Below, piece by piece: positions 24,111 to 34,106 of a stretch of 35,917 bases of DNA (its first letter is position 1; each line of letters opens with the position of its first letter). Source of the DNA: Deltaproteobacteria bacterium. GTDB taxonomy: Bacteria; Desulfobacterota; Desulfobulbia; Desulfobulbales; Desulfobulbaceae. The notes below the pieces were generated by a model. That model ran no database searches. It was not told the DNA's origin and saw nothing but the letters and a program-made list of their open reading frames with translations. Location: positions 1 to 35,917 of the forward strand of contig JAJRQC010000001.1 in NCBI GenBank assembly GCA_024280455.1. Direction: 5' to 3'. Both the position numbers and the translations under genes were made by a program.

Positions 24111-24137
24111 ATTATAGTATCCGCTCATTTATTTCAA
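24111..24137 (-). promoter_or_regulatory. Candidate internal promoter upstream of infA
   Basis: On the minus strand TTGAAA (24137-24132), a 15-base spacer and a perfect TATAAT (24116-24111). The spacer is short by two bases. It lies in the 125-base gap between map and infA, one of the widest gaps in the supercluster, where an independent alpha-operon promoter would be expected. Confidence 0.45.
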
Positions 24138-24195
24138 CTCTTTTTGCCGGCACTCAGGATAAAAAGAATTTCCTGTGTGTTCTAAAAAGCTCCTC

Positions 24196-24975
24196 TTATT
24201 TTTTTCGTTCACTCAAGATAACCGGTCCATCGCTTGTAACGGCGACAGAGTGTTCAAAATGGGCGGAGAGTTTTCTATCTGCAGTAACACCAGTCCAGCG
24301 GTCTCGGAGTACTTTAACCTTACAGGTGCCTACAGTGACCATTGGCTCAATGGCTACAACCATTCCTTTCTGGATCCGAGGTGATGCCTGCTTCTGGACA
24401 TAGTTAGGGATCTCGGGTCCCTCGTGCAGGTTCGCTCCGATACCGTGACCGACGAATTGCCTGACCACGGAAAAGCCGTTACCCTCAACATGATTTTGTA
24501 CGGCCTTTGATATATCAGAGATCCTTTTACCGATTTGAACCTGAGCAATGGCCTTGTACAACGCCTCATTGGTGACCTGAAGTAGCCGTTGTACCTCTTC
24601 ACTGATTTCACCAACAGCAATTGTGACCGCACTGTCACCAAAAAATCCCTTATACCTGGTGCCGAAATCAACCGAGACAATATCTCCTTCCCGAACCCTG
24701 ATTTTTCTGGAAGGAATCCCGTGTACAACTTCTTCGTTGAGTGAAACACAAAGGGCTGCAGGATAGCCGCGATAGCCCTTGAACGCAGGCTCAGCGCCAT
24801 GGTCTCGGCAGTATTCTTCAGCCCAGGTATCGAGTTTCAGCGTAGTCAGACCAGGTCGCATCTCCTGCTTGAGCATGCTGAGCACACCGGCGACTATCTG
24901 GTTCGCCTCATACATCACCTGAATCTCTTCAGGAGTTTTGACGGTAATCGCTTTGTCGGGTCCGGCCTCGGTCAC
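24196..24975 (-). CDS. map: Methionine aminopeptidase, type I
   Basis: Map removes the initiator Met from nascent proteins. The 259-residue protein has the five metal ligands in VSVDFGTRYKGFFGDSAVT (two Asp), VGHGIG (His), IEPMVTVG (Glu) and HFEHSVAV (Glu). The start is a GTG at 24975, with GAGG upstream, ten bases from the secY stop. The linkage secY-map-infA is common, although adk usually lies between secY and map. Confidence 0.97.
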   Translation of the reverse strand: MTEAGPDKAITVKTPEEIQVMYEANQIVAGVLSMLKQEMRPGLTTLKLDTWAEEYCRDHGAEPAFKGYRGYPAALCVSLNEEVVHGIPSRKIRVREGDIVSVDFGTRYKGFFGDSAVTIAVGEISEEVQRLLQVTNEALYKAIAQVQIGKRISDISKAVQNHVEGNGFSVVRQFVGHGIGANLHEGPEIPNYVQKQASPRIQKGMVVAIEPMVTVGTCKVKVLRDRWTGVTADRKLSAHFEHSVAVTSDGPVILSERKK

Positions 24976-24982
24976 AACAACC

Positions 24983-26287
24983 TCAACGACGCCCCTTGAT
25001 GCGACCGGCTTTCATGAAGCCGTCATAATTACGCATGACGAGATGAGACTCGATCTGTGAAATAGTATCTATTGCAACACCGACAACGATGAGCAGCGCA
25101 GTGCCACCGAAATAAAAGGGTACATTAAATCTGCTGATGAGAAGTGTCGGCATGACACAAACTGCTGAGAGATAAATCGCTCCGACAACCGTCAATCTCG
25201 TCAGGACAAAGTCTATGAATTCAGCGGTCTTCTTACCCGGCCTGATCCCAGGAATAAAACCGCCGTTTTTCTTTAAATTTTCAGATACATCATCGGGTTT
25301 GAAGGTAACGGCCGTATAGAAGAAGCAGAAAAAGACGATCATCACGATATAGAGAAAGTAATAGTATATGGTCCCCGGCGACAGGGCAGCTGAGGCCCTT
25401 TGAACCCAGTCAATCTGTATAAATGAACCGATAGTTGCCGGGAACATCATTATTGACGAGGCAAAAATAGGTGGAATAACCCCTGAAATATTAATCTTCA
25501 GGGGCAGGTGTGAAGATTGGCCGCCGTACACTTTACGACCGACAACTCGTTTTGCGTACTGGATGGGAATCCTTCGCTGGGCGGTTTCAACAAAGATGAT
25601 AAAGGCCACGATCATAACCATCAGAGCCAGCATTATTGGAACAAAAACAACCGCAATCTCACCGGCCTTGACAAGTTGAATGGAGTTGCCGATAGCGGCA
25701 GGGGTCCGGGCAACGATACCGGCAAAAATGATCAGAGAGATACCATTGCCGATTCCACGTTCCGTAATCTGCTCACCAAGCCACATGATAAAAGCAGTTC
25801 CCGAGGTCAGGGTCAGCACGGTCATCAATTTGAACTGTATACTTGGATCCATCACAATAGCGGCTCCGCCGGGACCACTCATGCCTTCGAGTCCGGAGGC
25901 AATAAAAAAACCCTGGATGATGGAAAGTCCGACCGTACTGTAACGGGTATACTGGGTGATTTTACGTCGTCCGGCCTCGCCCTCTTTGGAAAGAGCTTCG
26001 AGCTGAGGGATAACAACGGTCAGCAACTGAATGATAATGGATGCCGAGATATACGGCATGATACCGAGGGCAAAAATGGAAAAGTTTTCCAGAGCTCCAC
26101 CGGAAAACATATTGAACATGCCGAAAAGGGTTCCTGCATTCTGTTGAAAAAAAGCAGCGAGCGCCTCGCCATTTATTCCCGGAGTCGGAATCTGAACCCC
26201 CATCCGATAGACAAAAAGCATAAAGAGGGTGAAGATCACCCTCTTTCTCAGTTCCGGAATATTAGCAGCCCTGGCAAGTCCGCTCAT
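24983..26287 (-). CDS. secY: Preprotein translocase subunit SecY
   Basis: SecY forms the protein-conducting channel in the inner membrane with SecE and SecG. The 434-residue protein has ten membrane segments in the usual spacing. It starts with the family stretch [20 protein letters not shown] (10-29) and IPTPGI, and shows ASIIIQLLT (plug and TM2 area), [20 protein letters not shown] and the C-terminal [11 protein letters not shown]. It follows rplO after four bases. Confidence 0.98.
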   Translation of the reverse strand: MSGLARAANIPELRKRVIFTLFMLFVYRMGVQIPTPGINGEALAAFFQQNAGTLFGMFNMFSGGALENFSIFALGIMPYISASIIIQLLTVVIPQLEALSKEGEAGRRKITQYTRYSTVGLSIIQGFFIASGLEGMSGPGGAAIVMDPSIQFKLMTVLTLTSGTAFIMWLGEQITERGIGNGISLIIFAGIVARTPAAIGNSIQLVKAGEIAVVFVPIMLALMVMIVAFIIFVETAQRRIPIQYAKRVVGRKVYGGQSSHLPLKINISGVIPPIFASSIMMFPATIGSFIQIDWVQRASAALSPGTIYYYFLYIVMIVFFCFFYTAVTFKPDDVSENLKKNGGFIPGIRPGKKTAEFIDFVLTRLTVVGAIYLSAVCVMPTLLISRFNVPFYFGGTALLIVVGVAIDTISQIESHLVMRNYDGFMKAGRIKGRR

Positions 26288-26291
26288 TGGC

Positions 26292-26732
26292 CTACTCCTT
26301 TACGGTGCCGCCTGCGGCGGTTATCTTCTCAGCAGCAGCCCGGCTGATCTTGTCCAAATCAACGGTTACGGCCTTGGTGATTTCACCATTGGCCAGAACT
26401 TTAATCAGTTCATCCGTTTCTTTGATAAGACCGGCGTCAAGCAGGGCCTGACGGTCAATGACAGCTCCGGCCTCGAATGTGTCGAGAGAGGTCAAGGAAA
26501 TTATCCGATATTCTTTCTTAAAGATATTGGTAAAACCCCGCTTGGGCAAACGGCGATGCAGAGGCATCTGGCCGCCTTCAAACCCTGGTTTTGCGGTGTA
26601 GCCTGACCGTGAACGGGCACCTTTATGACCGCGCCCTGCGGTCTTGCCTAGTCCACTGCCGGAACCGCGACCAACACGTTTCTTGTTGCGACGTGCGCCC
26701 TTTTCCGGGGAAAGATTATTCAATTTCAACAT
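26292..26732 (-). CDS. rplO: 50S ribosomal protein L15
   Basis: The 146-residue protein shows the L15 N-terminal basic arm: [20 protein letters not shown] (8-27), [17 protein letters not shown] and [19 protein letters not shown]. The C-terminal globular half is intact. It starts three bases after the rpmD stop. Confidence 0.98.
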   Translation of the reverse strand: MLKLNNLSPEKGARRNKKRVGRGSGSGLGKTAGRGHKGARSRSGYTAKPGFEGGQMPLHRRLPKRGFTNIFKKEYRIISLTSLDTFEAGAVIDRQALLDAGLIKETDELIKVLANGEITKAVTVDLDKISRAAAEKITAAGGTVKE

Positions 26733-26735
26733 GTT

Positions 26736-26915
26736 TTATTCCTCCACCCGTACAAGATGTTGAACCTTGGCAATCATGCCGCGGATTTCAGGAGTATCCT
26801 TCCTGGTAACGGTTTTGTACATCTTGGTTAAGCCGAGGCCGACCAAGGTGGCACGGATTTTCTTTGTGCTGCCGATCCCACTCTTTATCTGGGTAACTGT
26901 TAGAGTATCACTCAT
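26736..26915 (-). CDS. rpmD: 50S ribosomal protein L30
   Basis: This 59-residue frame (ATG 26915) reads MSDTLTVTQIKSGIGSTKKI, then a Thr-Leu-Val-Gly-Leu-Gly-Leu segment, and ends MIAKVQHLVRVEE, which is standard bacterial L30. It lies between rpsE and rplO, its usual place. Confidence 0.97.
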   Translation of the reverse strand: MSDTLTVTQIKSGIGSTKKIRATLVGLGLTKMYKTVTRKDTPEIRGMIAKVQHLVRVEE

Positions 26916-26949
26916 TTTTTCAACCTGCTTAGTGAATGAAATTTAGATG

Positions 26950-27462
26950 CTACGCAACCATCTCTTTAACCTTGAGACCACGCAGTCCGGCAATTTGCTC
27001 AGCAGAACGCAATCTTCTCAGGCCATTAATGGTTGCCTTAACCAGGTTGTGCGGGTTATTTGAACCCAGACACTTAGTCAGAATATTCTGTACACCGGCA
27101 GCCTCAAGGACTGCACGAACTGCACCACCTGCGATAACTCCGGTACCATCGGATGCCGGTTTCAGCATGACGGAACCGGACTTGAATTTGCCGATTATAT
27201 CATGGGGAATTGAGACATCGGTCAAAGAGACATGCTCCATGTCCTTTCTCGCACGTTCAATACCCTTTCGTATCGCCTCGGGAACCTGATTTGCCTTACC
27301 AAGGCCATATCCAACTTTTCCCTTTCCGTCACCAACAACAACTATTGCGCTGAAGCTGAAGCGGCGGCCACCTTTTACAACTTTGGCAACCCGGTTGATA
27401 AATACTATTTTTTCAATGAGCTCTTCCTGATTCGCATCTTTAGCTCGTCTAAAATCAGCCAA
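26950..27462 (-). CDS. rpsE: 30S ribosomal protein S5
   Basis: S5 contributes to decoding accuracy and mRNA helicase activity. The 170-residue protein has the double-stranded RNA-binding-like N-terminal domain ([20 protein letters not shown], 22-41; [20 protein letters not shown], 42-61) and the C-terminal domain with [20 protein letters not shown] (104-123). Confidence 0.98.
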   Translation of the reverse strand: MADFRRAKDANQEELIEKIVFINRVAKVVKGGRRFSFSAIVVVGDGKGKVGYGLGKANQVPEAIRKGIERARKDMEHVSLTDVSIPHDIIGKFKSGSVMLKPASDGTGVIAGGAVRAVLEAAGVQNILTKCLGSNNPHNLVKATINGLRRLRSAEQIAGLRGLKVKEMVA

Positions 27463-27516
27463 GAAACACCCCCGTATATTTTCAAGTTCGCTTTAGTTAA
27501 AGCTACTCAGTTTCAA

Positions 27517-27882
27517 TTAGAACTTGAGCCCGCCTTCACGAGCACCATCCGACAAGGCTTTAACCCGGCCATGATACAGGTTACCTCCGCGGTCGAAAAT
27601 AACCTCGGTCATACCTGTGGCAAGGGCTTTTTGAGCAATTAACTCGCCAACCTTTTTCGCCTGTTCACACTTGTTACTTACTTCCGCACCATCATAATCC
27701 TTGTCGCCTGAAGAGGCGGAAACCAGTGTCATCTGCTTTTCATCATCAATGATTTGAACAGATATATGACGGTTACTTCGAAAAACCCGCATTCTTGGTT
27801 TGTCAGCCGTACCAAAAATATTTTTTCGGATACGCCTGATCCTTTTTCTGCGGGCAGTAAGTTTTTGACTTGTTTTTGCCAT
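27517..27882 (-). CDS. rplR: 50S ribosomal protein L18
   Basis: L18 binds 5S rRNA with L5. The 121-residue protein has the basic N-terminus ([20 protein letters not shown], 7-26) and [19 protein letters not shown], and ends [20 protein letters not shown], then the family EGGLKF. It lies between rplF and rpsE. Confidence 0.98.
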   Translation of the reverse strand: MAKTSQKLTARRKRIRRIRKNIFGTADKPRMRVFRSNRHISVQIIDDEKQMTLVSASSGDKDYDGAEVSNKCEQAKKVGELIAQKALATGMTEVIFDRGGNLYHGRVKALSDGAREGGLKF

Positions 27883-27906
27883 GATGCCTTTTTAACCTCT
27901 GTTCTC

Positions 27907-28449
27907 TTATGCTGCAGCGCCGGCCTTACCAACCTTGCGTACAATGTGCTCGTCAAAATAACGAATACCTTTGCCTTTATAGGGCTCGGGTTTACGTATC
28001 TGTCTGATCTGTGCTGCGGTCATCCCGACCAGTTCTTTATCAATTCCGGTCAAGGTGATGGTGTTATCCTTGTCCACCTCAATACCAATCCCTTTGGGAA
28101 TGGTAAAGTCAACCGGATTAGAATATCCGACACTGAGAGTCAAAGTAGAGCTGCTGGCTTTGGCGCGATAGCCGACACCTTCAACCAGAAGTTTCTTCTC
28201 AAACCCCTGCTCAACCCCGACAACCATATTGTTGACCAGTGAACGAGTCATACCCCAGAAAGCCATAACCCGTTTTGTTGTTCCCCTTGGGGTACAAACA
28301 AGTTCGTCACCTTCCTGGTTTATCTCTATTTCCGGGCGGATATCACGCTCAAGGCTTCCCTTACCGCCTGTAACCTTGATGTGTGTTCCCTGAATTTCAA
28401 TCTTTACACCGGTCGGAACCGGAATAGGCTGTTTACCAATCCTGGACAT
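27907..28449 (-). CDS. rplF: 50S ribosomal protein L6
   Basis: L6 lies near the factor-binding site. The frame is open to 28470, but homologues start MSRIGKQPIPVPTGVKIEIQ, so I place the start at ATG 28449 (180 residues), with GGAGG upstream. Two similar domains are present, and the C-terminal EPYKGKGIRYFDEHIVRKVGK is typical. Confidence 0.98.
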   Translation of the reverse strand: MSRIGKQPIPVPTGVKIEIQGTHIKVTGGKGSLERDIRPEIEINQEGDELVCTPRGTTKRVMAFWGMTRSLVNNMVVGVEQGFEKKLLVEGVGYRAKASSSTLTLSVGYSNPVDFTIPKGIGIEVDKDNTITLTGIDKELVGMTAAQIRQIRKPEPYKGKGIRYFDEHIVRKVGKAGAAA

Positions 28450-28479
28450 TATCTGCCTCCTGTTATCCAAATAGAGCGA

Positions 28480-28878
28480 TTACCAAACCTCACAGAGCAA
28501 TTCACCGCCAATATTAAGCTCGCGAGCTCTACGGTCTGTAACCACTCCCTGGGAGGTTGAGAGAATACCAACACCAAGACCACTCATCACCTTTGGAATA
28601 TTGGAACCTTTCTTATACTGTCGAAGACCGGGCTTACTTACTCTGCGAATACCGGTGATAACCTGTTCGCTGTTTGACCCGTATTTCAGATCAACACGCA
28701 GCGTTCCCTGAACACCCTGATCAATGATATGATAATCATTGACGTATCCCTCTTCCTTCAACACTTTGGCGACCCCGACCTTCAACTTGGAGAGCGGGAT
28801 ATCGACTGAATCAAATCGAGCCTTTACCCCATTTCTGATTCGGGTGAGCATATCAGCCAGCGGATCACTCATTGACAT
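28480..28878 (-). CDS. rpsH: 30S ribosomal protein S8
   Basis: S8 binds helix 21 of 16S rRNA and, in E. coli, the spc mRNA near rplE. The 132-residue protein shows DPLADMLTRIRNGVKARFDS (5-24), PLSKLKVGVAKVLKEEGYV and the C-terminal GVGILSTSQGVVTDRRAREL. The ATG at 28878 has GAGG at better spacing than the ATG six bases downstream. Confidence 0.98.
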   Translation of the reverse strand: MSMSDPLADMLTRIRNGVKARFDSVDIPLSKLKVGVAKVLKEEGYVNDYHIIDQGVQGTLRVDLKYGSNSEQVITGIRRVSKPGLRQYKKGSNIPKVMSGLGVGILSTSQGVVTDRRARELNIGGELLCEVW

Positions 28879-28954
28879 GAGACTTTACCTCTTTTCAATA
28901 TTGCGTCAAATACACAAAAAATTCGTGTAGATATAATACAATTCTTCTTGTTTA

Positions 28955-29140
28955 TTACCAACTGGACTTGGTTACCCCGGTAATTTCTCCCTGGGATGCA
29001 AGTTTACGAAAACAGAGCCTGCACATACCAAACTTACGTAAATAGGCTCTTGAACGTCCACAAAGTGGACATCTGTTATACGAACGGACCTTGAATTTCG
29101 GGGTGCGTCCTGCCTTGGCAATGAGTGATTTTTTTGCCAC
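28955..29140 (-). CDS. rpsN: 30S ribosomal protein S14, type Z
   Basis: The 61-residue zinc form has Cys24, Cys27, Cys40 and Cys43 ([20 protein letters not shown], 22-41), instead of the longer zinc-free S14 of E. coli. It lies between rplE and rpsH, as usual for spc operons. Confidence 0.98.
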   Translation of the reverse strand: MAKKSLIAKAGRTPKFKVRSYNRCPLCGRSRAYLRKFGMCRLCFRKLASQGEITGVTKSSW

Positions 29141-29189
29141 AGCTTCCTCCTGTGCAATGCAGTAATGCAGTTGCCTTATCTAATGTGGA

Positions 29190-29732
29190 TTAATTCTTTT
29201 TAAACGGCATACCTATCAGAGAGAGCAGTTCTTTTCCCTCTTCATCCGTTTTGGCCGATGTAACAATCGTAATATTCAGTCCTCTGATCTTATCAATTTT
29301 ATCGTAATCGATCTCGGGAAAGATAAGATGTTCGTTTATGCCCATTGAATAATTGCCGTTCCCGTCAAATCCTTTCGGAGAAACCCCGCGAAAGTCACGT
29401 ACACGCGGTAGAGCTATGTTGACAAGTTTGGACAGAAAATCATACATCCGATCCTGACGCAGTGTAACTCGAGCACCTATAGGCATTCCCTCACGTAATT
29501 TAAAGGTTGCAATAGATTTTTTCGCCTTGGTTACAACAGCCTTCTGACAGGCGATAAGGGTCAATTCCTGAGCAGCCTTTTCTACAATCTTAGGATTCTG
29601 CACAGCCTCTCCAAGACCCATATTGAGAACGACTTTTTCAACTTTAGGAATGTCCATGACATTCTTGAGGCCAAGTTTCTCCTGCAGCCGGGGCCGCAGA
29701 TCTTGTTCGTAGTATTCTTTCAGTGATGCCAT
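29190..29732 (-). CDS. rplE: 50S ribosomal protein L5
   Basis: L5 carries 5S rRNA and contacts P-site tRNA. The 180-residue protein has [20 protein letters not shown] (23-42), [20 protein letters not shown] and [20 protein letters not shown] near the C-terminus. It starts 27 bases after rplX. Confidence 0.98.
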   Translation of the reverse strand: MASLKEYYEQDLRPRLQEKLGLKNVMDIPKVEKVVLNMGLGEAVQNPKIVEKAAQELTLIACQKAVVTKAKKSIATFKLREGMPIGARVTLRQDRMYDFLSKLVNIALPRVRDFRGVSPKGFDGNGNYSMGINEHLIFPEIDYDKIDKIRGLNITIVTSAKTDEEGKELLSLIGMPFKKN

Positions 29733-29759
29733 CCTGTACTCCGTAAACCGAACGTTGAG

Positions 29760-30098
29760 CTATTTCTTTGAGGTTTCGATGGTTGCACCGCAACTCTTAC
29801 AAACCCGCACCTTATTTCCGTCTTCAAGAAACTTCTTACCGGTACGTACGGTTTCCGTACATTCCGGGCAAACCAGCATCAAGTTGGAAATATGTATGGA
29901 TGCCTCGCGATCAATAATCTGACCAGGCTGGGTCGCATCAACGGGTTTCTGATGCTTCTTGATCATATTGATCCGCTCAACCGTCGCGCGATTTTTTTCT
30001 TTATCGATCTTCAGGATTTTGCCGACTCGGCCTTTATCCTTTCCGGCGATTACCTCAACCTGATCGTTGGTCCTCAGACTCGTCTGTCCCTGCCGCAT
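29760..30098 (-). CDS. rplX: 50S ribosomal protein L24 with C-terminal zinc ribbon
   Basis: L24 is an assembly initiator that binds the 5' part of 23S rRNA and lies at the tunnel exit. The KOW domain is at about 10-45 ([20 protein letters not shown], 11-30). The C-terminal half has a C-x2-C-x19-C-x2-C ribbon (Cys77, 80, 100, 103: LVCPEC, then VCKSCG). Many bacterial L24 proteins lack most of these cysteines. Length 112 is a little above the usual 102-105. Confidence 0.97.
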   Translation of the reverse strand: MRQGQTSLRTNDQVEVIAGKDKGRVGKILKIDKEKNRATVERINMIKKHQKPVDATQPGQIIDREASIHISNLMLVCPECTETVRTGKKFLEDGNKVRVCKSCGATIETSKK

Positions 30099-30157
30099 AT
30101 AATGCCTCTTTATTCCCTCGTGTCTCTCTACAACGTAAGTACTTCTGTCTGTAAATC

Positions 30158-30526
30158 TTACAGTACTTCCGGCGCAAGAGATATAATCTTCATAAAGCCA
30201 AGTGAGCGCAACTCACGGGCCACCGGACCAAAAATTCGGGTTCCAACCGGTTCACCGGAACCGGATAATAGAACAGCAGCATTCTCGTCAAAACGCACCG
30301 TTGTATCTTCAGGACGTTTGATCTCTTTTTTGGTTCGGACAACAACAGCATCGAGCACGTCACCCTTTTTCACTTTTGCGTGCGGAATTGCTTCTTTCAC
30401 AGTCACAACAATTACATCGCCGATACTTGCATATCGTCTCCGGGTTCCGCCAAGGACCCTGATACAGAGAACCTTTTTCGCCCCGGAGTTATCGGCGACG
30501 TTGAGTATGGTTTCGGTTTGAATCAT
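30158..30526 (-). CDS. rplN: 50S ribosomal protein L14
   Basis: L14 forms an intersubunit bridge and is the target of the silencing factor RsfS. The 122-residue protein shows [20 protein letters not shown] (1-20), [20 protein letters not shown] and the C-terminal [20 protein letters not shown]. Confidence 0.98.
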   Translation of the reverse strand: MIQTETILNVADNSGAKKVLCIRVLGGTRRRYASIGDVIVVTVKEAIPHAKVKKGDVLDAVVVRTKKEIKRPEDTTVRFDENAAVLLSGSGEPVGTRIFGPVARELRSLGFMKIISLAPEVL

Positions 30527-30582
30527 GCTTTCACCTGAAAAACGTTCAATTTACTGCCGGTTATAAGCCAACTGATTTTAAT

Positions 30583-30837
30583 TTATACTGCACGCTCAAG
30601 AATGCTCATCACTCGCCAGCGTTTGTTTTTGGAGAGTGGTCGACATTCTTCAATCAAAACGGTATCACCAATATTGCAAGAATTATCATTATCGTGAGCC
30701 ATATATTTGACGCGTTTTCTGATATACTTTCCGTATAATTTATGTTTCACTTTACGTTCAACCTGGACAACAACGCTCTTGTCCATATTGTTACTCACTA
30801 CAGAACCCTGCTGGGTTTTTCTGGTCGTATCACTCAT
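30583..30837 (-). CDS. rpsQ: 30S ribosomal protein S17
   Basis: This 84-residue OB-fold protein binds helix 11 of 16S rRNA. Visible motifs are [20 protein letters not shown] (11-30), then [18 protein letters not shown] and [13 protein letters not shown]. It lies between rpmC and rplN. Confidence 0.98.
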   Translation of the reverse strand: MSDTTRKTQQGSVVSNNMDKSVVVQVERKVKHKLYGKYIRKRVKYMAHDNDNSCNIGDTVLIEECRPLSKNKRWRVMSILERAV

Positions 30838-30880
30838 TCTTCAGTTCCAGTGAAGTGTTTCATTGATCAACAGCGTATTG

Positions 30881-31072
30881 CTATTGACTGGCCTGTTCAG
30901 TCCTAATTGTTTGAATTCGAGCTATATTCCGGCGCAACAGAGATAACCGGGCGGGATTTTCAAGTTTGCGGATTCCGTGTTGGAACCTCAACTTAAATAA
31001 ATCTTCACGAATATCCTGCTCTTTTTTCCGTAAGTCCTCTGGACTCAGTTCACGAAGTTCCTTGGCCTTCAT
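30881..31072 (-). CDS. rpmC: 50S ribosomal protein L29
   Basis: L29 is a 63-residue two-helix protein at the tunnel exit and part of the docking site for trigger factor and SRP. It begins [20 protein letters not shown] and has [20 protein letters not shown] and [10 protein letters not shown]. Its ATG overlaps the rplP stop by four bases (ATGA). Confidence 0.98.
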   Translation of the reverse strand: MKAKELRELSPEDLRKKEQDIREDLFKLRFQHGIRKLENPARLSLLRRNIARIQTIRTEQASQ

Positions 31073-31485
31073 ATCGTCGTGCTCCTTGTGATGACCTTTG
31101 TCGGAAAGGGGAATTTAAAACTGGCAAGTCGTAATGCCTCCATCGCAAGTTCCTCAGGTACACCCTTGAGCTCATAAATGACTTTGCCCGGGCGAATAGT
31201 GGCAACCCAGTACTCAGGCGACCCCTTACCTTTACCCATCCTGGTCTCTGCAGGTTTTTTGGTGATCGGTTTAGCCGGAAAGACTCGTATCCACATTTGA
31301 CCGCCACGCTTAATATGCCTGTTGATGGCAATACGTCCGGCTTCAATCTGCGCAGCAGTCAATCGACCGCAGCTCATAGCCTTCAGAGCGAAATCACCAA
31401 AAGCAAGATCAGAACCGCGTTGAGCAGTGCCACGCATACGGCCTTTATGCTGTTTTCTGTATTTTACCTTTCGTGGACTTAACAT
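31069..31485 (-). CDS. rplP: 50S ribosomal protein L16
   Basis: L16 helps to position A-site tRNA. The 138-residue protein begins [20 protein letters not shown] and includes [20 protein letters not shown] and [19 protein letters not shown]. It overlaps rpmC by four bases. A 7-bp inverted repeat lies upstream of it in the rpsC-rplP gap. Confidence 0.98.
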   Translation of the reverse strand: MLSPRKVKYRKQHKGRMRGTAQRGSDLAFGDFALKAMSCGRLTAAQIEAGRIAINRHIKRGGQMWIRVFPAKPITKKPAETRMGKGKGSPEYWVATIRPGKVIYELKGVPEELAMEALRLASFKFPFPTKVITRSTTI

Positions 31486-31519
31486 TATTTATAACTCCTG
31501 TTGGAGCCCTTCAAAACAA

Positions 31520-31540
31520 AATTCAATAGTATCTTGAATT
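31520..31540 (-). promoter_or_regulatory. Inverted repeat in the rpsC-rplP gap
   Basis: AATTCAA (31520-31526) and TTGAATT (31534-31540) flank a 7-base loop, 35 bases upstream of the rplP ATG. It is AU-rich, with no T-run, so an RNA cleavage or stability element is possible. Chance is also possible. Confidence 0.3.
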
Positions 31541-31557
31541 CAGGGGGCAAATAGTAA

Positions 31558-32208
31558 TTACTGGTTCATGGCCATCTCTGAATCAGAGAGGACTTCACCT
31601 TTAAAAATCCAGACCTTAACACCAATGATGCCATAGGTGGTTTTAGCTTCAGCTGTGCCGTAATCAATATCTGCACGAAGAGTATGGAGCGGTACACGTC
31701 CTTCTTTGAACCATTCCGTTCTCGACATCTCCGCCCCGCCGAGACGACCGGCACAGGAAATTTTGATTCCCTTGACACCAAAGCGCAGGGCAGAATTAAT
31801 CGATTTTTTCATGGCCCGGCGAAAGGCAATACGTCGTTCGAGCTGCATGGCGATATTTTCGGCAACAAGTTGCGCGTCGGCTTCCGGTCGGCGAATCTCC
31901 TGAATATCTATCAGGCACTCTCGATCAAACTTGCGCTCAAGATCCTTTTTGAGCAGTTCGATTTCCGAGCCTTTCTTACCGATAACTATACCAGGACGAG
32001 CAGTGAACAACTTAACCCGAACCTTATTGCCGGTTCGCTCAATAACGATCCGTGCAATTCCGGCATGGTAAAGACGCTTTTTAAGATATTTCCTAATCTG
32101 TAGATCCTGATACAGATTAGCTGCATAGTCCTTATTCGCATACCAGATTGATTCCCAAGAGCGGGTTATGCCCAACCGCAATCCAATGGGATTAACTTTT
32201 TGTCCCAA
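31558..32208 (-). CDS. rpsC: 30S ribosomal protein S3
   Basis: S3 lines the mRNA entry tunnel. The 216-residue protein has [20 protein letters not shown] (1-20), a KH domain with the GxxG loop in [20 protein letters not shown] (about 73-92), and the C-terminal [20 protein letters not shown] region. It starts 67 bases after rplV. Confidence 0.98.
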   Translation of the reverse strand: MGQKVNPIGLRLGITRSWESIWYANKDYAANLYQDLQIRKYLKKRLYHAGIARIVIERTGNKVRVKLFTARPGIVIGKKGSEIELLKKDLERKFDRECLIDIQEIRRPEADAQLVAENIAMQLERRIAFRRAMKKSINSALRFGVKGIKISCAGRLGGAEMSRTEWFKEGRVPLHTLRADIDYGTAEAKTTYGIIGVKVWIFKGEVLSDSEMAMNQ

Positions 32209-32275
32209 GGTTTTCCTCCGTTCCCTCTAACAGTTGATTTCTACACATAGAAAAGTACACCAGGAATGAGTCCAA

Positions 32276-32608
32276 TCAGGACTCATCCACAACCACTGTA
32301 ATATGGCTGGTTCTCTTTATAATTCGCGTTGCCCGCCCCATAGCCCGAGGACGAAATCTCTTCAGGCTCGGACCGCCATCGATCAGGATAGTTTTGACGT
32401 AGAGACTGTCGACGTCAATAGTTTCCATCTGATCGGCATTGGCCACCGCGGATTCAATGACCTTACGTAAGATACGTGCGGCCTTTTTCGGCATGAAACG
32501 CAGAGTTGTAATAGCGGTTTCAACATCCATCCCCCGAACGACGTCGGCAACCAGCCGGGTCTTTTGCGGGGAGATACGAATATATTTTGCGACGGCTTTA
32601 GTTTCCAT
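32276..32608 (-). CDS. rplV: 50S ribosomal protein L22
   Basis: L22 reaches into the peptide exit tunnel through a beta-hairpin. The 110-residue protein shows [20 protein letters not shown] (6-25), [20 protein letters not shown] and [20 protein letters not shown] near the loop tip. It lies between rpsS and rpsC. Confidence 0.98.
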   Translation of the reverse strand: METKAVAKYIRISPQKTRLVADVVRGMDVETAITTLRFMPKKAARILRKVIESAVANADQMETIDVDSLYVKTILIDGGPSLKRFRPRAMGRATRIIKRTSHITVVVDES

Positions 32609-32645
32609 CGTAGTGCTCCTTATCTTAACCTTCAGCGATCAGCTT

Positions 32646-32918
32646 TTACCGACTCTTTCTATCCGAGGCATGCCCGTAATAAGTACGGGTCGGAGAAAAT
32701 TCTCCGAGCTTATGGCCAACCATATTTTCAGTCACGTACACCGGAATGAACTTCTTACCGTTATGTACGGCAAAGGTCAGTCCAACCATATCCGGAATGA
32801 TGTCTGATCGTCTCGACCAGGTTTTTATAACCTTGCGAGATCCTGCCTCCTGGGCCAGTTCAACCTTCTTTAAAAGGTGTTCATCAATAAAAGGACCCTT
32901 TTTTACGGAACGAGCCAT
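32646..32918 (-). CDS. rpsS: 30S ribosomal protein S19
   Basis: S19 forms the head complex with S13. The 90-residue protein shows [20 protein letters not shown] (1-20), [20 protein letters not shown] and [20 protein letters not shown] with [13 protein letters not shown]. It starts 21 bases after rplB. Confidence 0.98.
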   Translation of the reverse strand: MARSVKKGPFIDEHLLKKVELAQEAGSRKVIKTWSRRSDIIPDMVGLTFAVHNGKKFIPVYVTENMVGHKLGEFSPTRTYYGHASDRKSR

Positions 32919-32939
32919 TGTTTTATTCTCCTGATAGTA

Positions 32940-33758
32940 CTAACGCTTGGTAATGATATCGCGATCGGAACCTTTCCGCTTTCTCGTCTTGAATCCTTTG
33001 GTAGGTACGCCCCATGGAGTACAGGGATGTCGACCACCGGAACTCTTTCCTTCACCGCCGCCCATTGGGTGATCAACGGGGTTCATGGCAACACCACGAA
33101 CAGAAGGCCGACGCCCTTTCCAACGGGAGCGTCCCGCCTTACCCAATTTTTCACTGCCGTGCTCTGAGTTGCCTACCGCACCAATACAGGCCCGACATTC
33201 TTTACGAAATCTGCGAACCTCACCGGAGGGCAGCTTGACCAGAACAAAGTCATCATCTTTGGCCATTAACTGCGCTGCAGCTCCAGCCGAACGAACCATC
33301 TGGGCACCCTTGCCGATTTTCATTTCCACATTATGGATAATGGTACCGAGCGGAATATTGACCATGGGCAGACAGTTACCTGGTTTGATATCAACTTCGG
33401 CTCCGGCCATAATGGTATCTCCGACAGCTACATTACTCGGAGCAAGAATATATCGTTTCTCACCGTCACTGTAGGTCAACAGGGCGATGTGTGCTGAACG
33501 GTTCGGATCGTATTCGATGGCCGTAACAGTTGCGGTAATTCCGGTCTTGTTTCGTTTCCAATCGATAATACGATATTTTCGTTTATGTCCGCCGCCACGA
33601 TGTCGTACCGTGATACGGCCATAGTTGTTACGACCACCGCTGCTCTTTAAAGGCGCTACAAGTGATTTTTCAGGTCTCTTTGAAGATATATCCGGGTTGT
33701 GTATCGATACCTGATGCCTCTTCCCGGGAGATGTCGGTTTATGTGTCTTGATTGCCAT
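32940..33758 (-). CDS. rplB: 50S ribosomal protein L2
   Basis: L2 is near the peptidyl-transferase centre and is needed for subunit joining. The 272-residue protein has the C-terminal [20 protein letters not shown] with the conserved His of that loop, preceded by [15 protein letters not shown]-type sequence, and [20 protein letters not shown] in the N-terminal half. It lies between rplW and rpsS. Confidence 0.98.
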   Translation of the reverse strand: MAIKTHKPTSPGKRHQVSIHNPDISSKRPEKSLVAPLKSSGGRNNYGRITVRHRGGGHKRKYRIIDWKRNKTGITATVTAIEYDPNRSAHIALLTYSDGEKRYILAPSNVAVGDTIMAGAEVDIKPGNCLPMVNIPLGTIIHNVEMKIGKGAQMVRSAGAAAQLMAKDDDFVLVKLPSGEVRRFRKECRACIGAVGNSEHGSEKLGKAGRSRWKGRRPSVRGVAMNPVDHPMGGGEGKSSGGRHPCTPWGVPTKGFKTRKRKGSDRDIITKR

Positions 33759-33815
33759 TGTTTTTCCCGTTAACTTATCTCAATACGAGTTTTCCAACCT
33801 ACCAGATAAAGCGGC

Positions 33816-34106
33816 CTACAACTCATCAAGAAAATTGATCTCACCCTCTGACAGTGTAATATAGGCTTTCTTCCAATCGCTTGTACGACCCGTGGATTTT
33901 GCGCCTACTCTTTTTTGCTTGCCCCGCATGTTCGCAGTTTTGACACTGGCGACCTTGACATCAAACAGGCTTTCAACCGCCTGTTTGATCTCAATCTTGT
34001 TTGCGCGCGGATCAACCTTAAAGACTATTGTTCCCTGCAGTTCCTGAAGAGTATTACTTTTTTCAGTCAGGCAAGGGCTCTTAACTACTTCATACAGAAC
34101 CTTCAT
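33816..34106 (-). CDS. rplW: 50S ribosomal protein L23
   Basis: L23 is the main docking site for trigger factor and SRP at the tunnel exit. The 96-residue protein shows VVKSPCLTEKSNTLQELQGT (7-26), VDPRANKIEIKQAVESLFDV and VKTANMRGKQKRVGAKSTGR. Its ATG overlaps the rplD stop by four bases. Confidence 0.98.
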   Translation of the reverse strand: MKVLYEVVKSPCLTEKSNTLQELQGTIVFKVDPRANKIEIKQAVESLFDVKVASVKTANMRGKQKRVGAKSTGRTSDWKKAYITLSEGEINFLDEL

